Assembly: GCF_000768705.1 (NCBI RefSeq)
Contig: NZ_AVPJ01000002.1
Coordinates: 248,001 to 312,000, forward strand
Direction of reading: 5' to 3'
Source: Knoellia sinensis KCTC 19936
GTDB lineage: Bacteria > Actinomycetota > Actinomycetes > Actinomycetales > Dermatophilaceae
Length of the DNA: 64,000 bases
Position numbers and translations under genes: made by a program
Part shown: piece by piece, positions 61,253-64,000 of the stretch
How the letters are laid out: every line of letters begins with the position of its first letter
Position numbering within the stretch: position 1 is the first letter of the stretch
The notes under the pieces: model-generated
Databases searched by the model: none
What the model was told of the DNA's origin: nothing
Seen by the model: the letters and a program-made list of their open reading frames with translations, nothing else

Positions 61253-61534
61253 ATGCAGACGCTCCCGATCTCGAAGGTGAAGGACAGGCTCAACGAGTTG
61301 GTGGACTCCGTGGCGCTCACCCATGAGCAGGTGACGATCACCAAGAATGGGTCGCCGGCGGCAGTGCTCATCGGAGCGGACGAGTGGGAGTCCCTCCAGG
61401 AAACCCTGTTCTGGCTCTCCCGTCAGGGCACCCTCGATGACGCGGCTCGGGCGCGGCAGGACCTGGCTGACGACGAGACGGTGAGTGAGGACGAGATTCG
61501 AGCAGAGTGTGGCGTGCCGCGGAAGGGTCGATGA
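61253..61534 (+). CDS. Type II antitoxin, Phd/YefM family
   Basis: A 93-residue antitoxin. N-terminal Phd/YefM DNA-binding fold (LPISKVKDRLNELVDSVALTHEQVTITKNGSPAAVLIGADEWESLQETL) and an acidic, flexible C-terminus (DLADDETVSEDEIRAEC) that would bind the toxin. ATG at 61253. Overlaps the toxin start by four bases (ATGA), the classical arrangement. Expected to repress its own promoter. Confidence 0.87.
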   Translation: MQTLPISKVKDRLNELVDSVALTHEQVTITKNGSPAAVLIGADEWESLQETLFWLSRQGTLDDAARARQDLADDETVSEDEIRAECGVPRKGR

Positions 61535-61815
61535 CCGACGAGCGGGAGCGCGTTCACGAGGTCGTCTTTGCTGCCTCGGCTCAGCGCGATCTCCGTGACA
61601 TCCCACCGCGCATCGTCCCCGCGATCATTGAGTTTGCGTTTGGTGAACTCGCGCGCAAGCCGCGCTCCGTGGGCAAGCCCCTGCAGCGCGAACTCGAAGG
61701 ACTGTGGGGAGCCCGACGCGGGCCATACCGCATCCTCTACGAGATCGTGGAGGATCGACTGCTCGTCCTGGTGATCCAGGTCGACCACCGCTCTGACGTG
61801 TATCGCCGACGTTGA
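61531..61815 (+). CDS. Type II toxin, RelE/ParE family
   Basis: A 94-residue basic toxin: HEVVFAASAQRDLRDIPPRIV, KPLQRELEGLWGARRGPYRILYEI, and HRSDVYRRR. RelE-type mRNA interferases have this fold; the conserved Arg/Tyr near YRILYEI and HRSDVYRR suggest the mRNA-cleaving RelE branch over the gyrase-poisoning ParE branch. ATG at 61531 with GGAAGGG upstream. Coupled to the antitoxin. Confidence 0.86.
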   Translation: MTDERERVHEVVFAASAQRDLRDIPPRIVPAIIEFAFGELARKPRSVGKPLQRELEGLWGARRGPYRILYEIVEDRLLVLVIQVDHRSDVYRRR

Positions 61816-61912
61816 GAAGTCGCGCAGTGCGGCCGGTGGGCCGCAGTGTTCTGCGAAGCATTGTGGGGCTGCGACTCGCCGGTAACTCCGCATTTGGTTC
61901 TAGCGTGTTGGG

Positions 61913-63433
61913 ATGAGCCTCTTCAGGACGAAGTCGGTCGAGCAGTCGATTGCGGACACCGAGGAGCCGGAGCACCAACTCAAGAAGAACCTGGGTGTGC
62001 TCGACCTCGTGATCTTCGGGGTGGGCGTCATCATCGGCGCGGGCATCTTCGTGGTCACCGGCACGGTCGCCAAGACCAACGCTGGACCGGCAATCACGCT
62101 CTCCTTCATCATCGCTGGCCTCGCCTGTGCGCTGGCGGCCCTGTGCTACGCGGAGTTCGCCTCCACGGTCCCGGTGGCGGGCAGCGCCTACACGTTCAGC
62201 TACGCGACCTTCGGTGAACTCATCGCCTGGATCATCGGCTGGGACCTCGCGCTGGAGTTCACCATCGGTTCCGCTGCCCTGGCCACGAGCTTCTCCGGCT
62301 ATTTCCAGGAGGTCGTGGCCGGGACGCCGTTCGAGGTGCCGGCGTCGCTCGGCTCCGCTGCTGAGGGCACGGTGGACCTCCCCGCCGTCATCATCTCGCT
62401 GCTGGTGATGGCGGTGCTCATCGCCGGCATCAAGCTCTCCAGCATGATCAACCAGGTCGTGGTGGCCATCAAGCTGCTGGTCGTCGCGGCGGTGATCGTC
62501 TTCGGCGTCTCGCACATCGACACGGCCAACTACTCGCCCTTCGTTCCTCCCTCCGAGCCTGCGCCCGAAGGGGAGCGGGGCTTCATGGACGGCACCCTGA
62601 TCAGCTGGCTCCTGGGAACGGACCCGGCGGTCTACGGCTTCGCAGGTGTCATCGCCGGCGCCGCGATCGTGTTCTTCGCGTTCATCGGCTTCGACATCGT
62701 CGCCACCACCGCCGAGGAGACCCGCAACCCGCAGCGCGACGTGCCCCGCGGCATCCTCTACTCGTTGGCGATCGTCACGGTGCTCTACATGGCGGTGAGC
62801 CTGGTGATCACCGGGATGCAGAACTACACCGACATCGAGGCCGGTGACCCGGCGCCCCTGGCCACAGCGTTCGACGCGGTCGGCATGGACTGGATGGGGC
62901 GGCTCATCGCCATCGGCGCGTGCATCGGGCTCATCGTCGTCGTCATGATCCTGATGCTCGGCCAAACCCGCGTCGGGTTCGCCATGGCCCGTGACGGGCT
63001 CCTGCCGCGGGGACTCGCCAAGGTGCACCCGAAGTTCGGCACGCCCTACATCTTCACCGCGATCACCGGAGTGGCCGTCGCGATCATCGGCGGCTTCGTC
63101 GACCTCGCGACCCTGGTCAACCTGGTGAGCATCGGCACCCTGTTCGCCTTCGTGCTGGTGAGCGTCGGAGTGGTCATCCTGCGCCGGACCCGCCCCGACC
63201 TGCCGCGCGCCTTCCGGACGCCCGCCGTCACCGTGGTCGCGGGCCTGTCGGTGCTGCTCTGCTTCTACTTGATGCTCAACCTCACGGGAGGCACATGGGT
63301 GCGCTTCCTCATCTGGATGGCCCTCGGCCTGGTCGTCTACTTCGCCTACGGCCGCTCCCACAGCCGACTTGGCCGCGGGGACCACACCACCGAGCCACCA
63401 GCGGACGTGATCACCACCGACCCGCGCGTGTGA
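61913..63433 (+). CDS. APC superfamily amino-acid permease (CAT/YfnA-like)
   Basis: A 506-residue permease with about twelve hydrophobic segments. The APC marks are GVGVIIGAGIFVVTG in helix 1 (substrate and ion loop), EFASTVPVAGSAYTF and FFAFIGFDIVATTAEETRNPQRDVPRGI in the helix 6-7 region. Most similar in layout to cationic amino acid transporters such as YfnA and GkApcT; the exact substrate is uncertain. ATG at 61913. Its end is coupled to a 20-codon micro-ORF. Confidence 0.88.
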   Translation: MSLFRTKSVEQSIADTEEPEHQLKKNLGVLDLVIFGVGVIIGAGIFVVTGTVAKTNAGPAITLSFIIAGLACALAALCYAEFASTVPVAGSAYTFSYATFGELIAWIIGWDLALEFTIGSAALATSFSGYFQEVVAGTPFEVPASLGSAAEGTVDLPAVIISLLVMAVLIAGIKLSSMINQVVVAIKLLVVAAVIVFGVSHIDTANYSPFVPPSEPAPEGERGFMDGTLISWLLGTDPAVYGFAGVIAGAAIVFFAFIGFDIVATTAEETRNPQRDVPRGILYSLAIVTVLYMAVSLVITGMQNYTDIEAGDPAPLATAFDAVGMDWMGRLIAIGACIGLIVVVMILMLGQTRVGFAMARDGLLPRGLAKVHPKFGTPYIFTAITGVAVAIIGGFVDLATLVNLVSIGTLFAFVLVSVGVVILRRTRPDLPRAFRTPAVTVVAGLSVLLCFYLMLNLTGGTWVRFLIWMALGLVVYFAYGRSHSRLGRGDHTTEPPADVITTDPRV

Positions 63434-63492
63434 GCGCGACGACGGAGGAGATGCCACGGCGCGATCCCCACCTCGCCGAGATCATCCGATGA
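63430..63492 (+). CDS. Possible 20-residue micro-ORF bridging permease and quinone reductase
   Basis: GTG at 63430 forms a GTGTGA overlap with the permease stop, and the ORF's own TGA overlaps the ATG of the next gene at 63489. The peptide is MSATTEEMPRRDPHLAEIIR. It is preceded by no clear ribosome-binding site. It may serve as a translational bridge rather than as a functional peptide. Confidence 0.35.
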   Translation: MSATTEEMPRRDPHLAEIIR

Positions 63493-64000
63493 GGACGATG
63501 GTCGTCGTTGCGCACCCACGGCGCGAGAGCTTCTCGCACGCCATGGCAGCGGGCGTGGCTGAGGCGGTCTTGGCGTCCGGTGCCAGCATCGATTGGCACG
63601 ACCTCTATGCCGAGGGCTTCGATCCCGTTCTGCCGGTCGAGGAGACCATGACGTCCGGAAGCTCGGCGCTCGACCGCCATGAGATCGGGTCCCCACTCCT
63701 TCGTGCGCATCGAGACCATTTGGCACAAGCGGATGCTCTCGTCGTGGCGCACCCCAACTGGTGGGGCAAACCCCCGGCGATGATGGCCGGTTGGCTCGAC
63801 AGGGTGCTCGTGCCGGGGGTGGCCTACGAACTGGATACACGGACCGGTGCCCCCCGACCTCTGCTCGGGCTGCGCCACCTGCTCGTCCTGAATACGTCGG
63901 ACACGCCAGCCGATCGGGAACGCGAGGTCTTCGGTGACCCGCTCGACCTCATCTGGCGGCAGTGTGTCGGTGGCTACCTGGGTGAGGCGCAGATCCAGCG
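63489..64000 (+). CDS. NAD(P)H quinone reductase, flavodoxin-like fold (3' end outside window)
   Basis: The last gene of the window, open at 64000 after 170 codons. Flavodoxin_2/NQO-type fold: MVVVAHPRRESFSHAMA (FMN/FAD loop), DALVVAHPNWWGKPPAMMAGWLDRVL (the WW-G-P-x(4)-W(I/L)DRV signature), then LLVLNTS. Two-electron quinone or nitro reduction with FMN or FAD is expected. ATG at 63489 follows the micro-ORF; ATG at 63498 is an alternative. Confidence 0.78.
   Translation, partial: MRTMVVVAHPRRESFSHAMAAGVAEAVLASGASIDWHDLYAEGFDPVLPVEETMTSGSSALDRHEIGSPLLRAHRDHLAQADALVVAHPNWWGKPPAMMAGWLDRVLVPGVAYELDTRTGAPRPLLGLRHLLVLNTSDTPADREREVFGDPLDLIWRQCVGGYLGEAQIQ

Noticed and set aside
61625-63457. 610-aa minus-strand ORF opposite the permease and toxin
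   Set aside because: His/Asp/Arg-rich antisense frame crossing three genes.

Overview
This is about 64 kb of very GC-rich, gene-dense chromosome from an actinobacterium, most likely Micrococcales and possibly the Intrasporangiaceae/Dermatophilaceae group. That placement is inferred from gene content, not from a search. The support is: F420-dependent enzymes (glucose-6-phosphate dehydrogenase at 1555, DDN-type reductase at 18687), a gpgS-folP2 pair as in mycobacteria, a CBS-containing GuaB1, a ppk1-mutT1 pair, an actinobacterial-type PHO box, and many GTG starts with ATGA overlaps. I see no phage, transposon, CRISPR array or plasmid genes; it reads as core chromosome with lineage-specific additions.

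Layout. 0-7 kb: branched-chain amino-acid dehydrogenase, then a tightly coupled operon fgd - DoxX - crotonase - gpgS - folP2 - dioxygenase-like protein. 7-13 kb: a NarL-type two-component system with a membrane protein, and a secreted cell-wall-binding deacetylase. 13-14.5 kb: MarR regulator diverging from DoxX and an extradiol-dioxygenase-fold protein, a probable quinone/catechol-stress unit. 14.5-20.8 kb: a sugar-type MFS permease fused to a UspA domain behind a Crp-like site, an RclA-like flavoprotein, a DHFR-like reductase, a DDN-like reductase and a Tat-exported metallophosphoesterase. 20.9-27 kb: a LuxR-type ATPase regulator split by a frameshift, then an FAD oxidase, a cupin and a zinc alcohol dehydrogenase. 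27-31.7 kb: tRNA-Phe, tRNA-Asp and tRNA-Glu with small genes, then a GntR operon behind a perfect palindrome. 31.7-47.8 kb: mixed metabolism and membrane proteins (PHP/PolX-like, PEP-mutase-like, lactate-oxidase-like, class V aminotransferase, GuaB1, DUF445, CPBP protease), a methyltransferase and tRNA-Lys. 47.8-57.6 kb: a phosphate block, with DUF47-Pit facing pstSCAB (PHO box upstream of pstS), then mutT1 and ppk1. 57.7-61.1 kb: Asp/Glu racemase, FemA/B-type transferase and an ATP-grasp ligase, which together look like a peptidoglycan cross-bridge cassette. 61.2-64 kb: a Phd/RelE toxin-antitoxin pair, an amino-acid permease and a flavodoxin-fold quinone reductase cut by the window end.

The most unusual signal is in the DNA itself. 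A 9-mer, GTATGCCGT (commonly extended to GTATGCCGTCCG), occurs 32 times exactly on the two strands, inside and between genes, sometimes as inverted pairs that form terminator-like hairpins. A second family consists of long, near-perfect hairpins whose arms begin GACTTTGTGCCC. A third palindromic element is inserted in frame inside the dioxygenase-like gene at 6123-6279. A fourth family (GCCGACTATCAGC arms) occurs twice, both times between converging genes.
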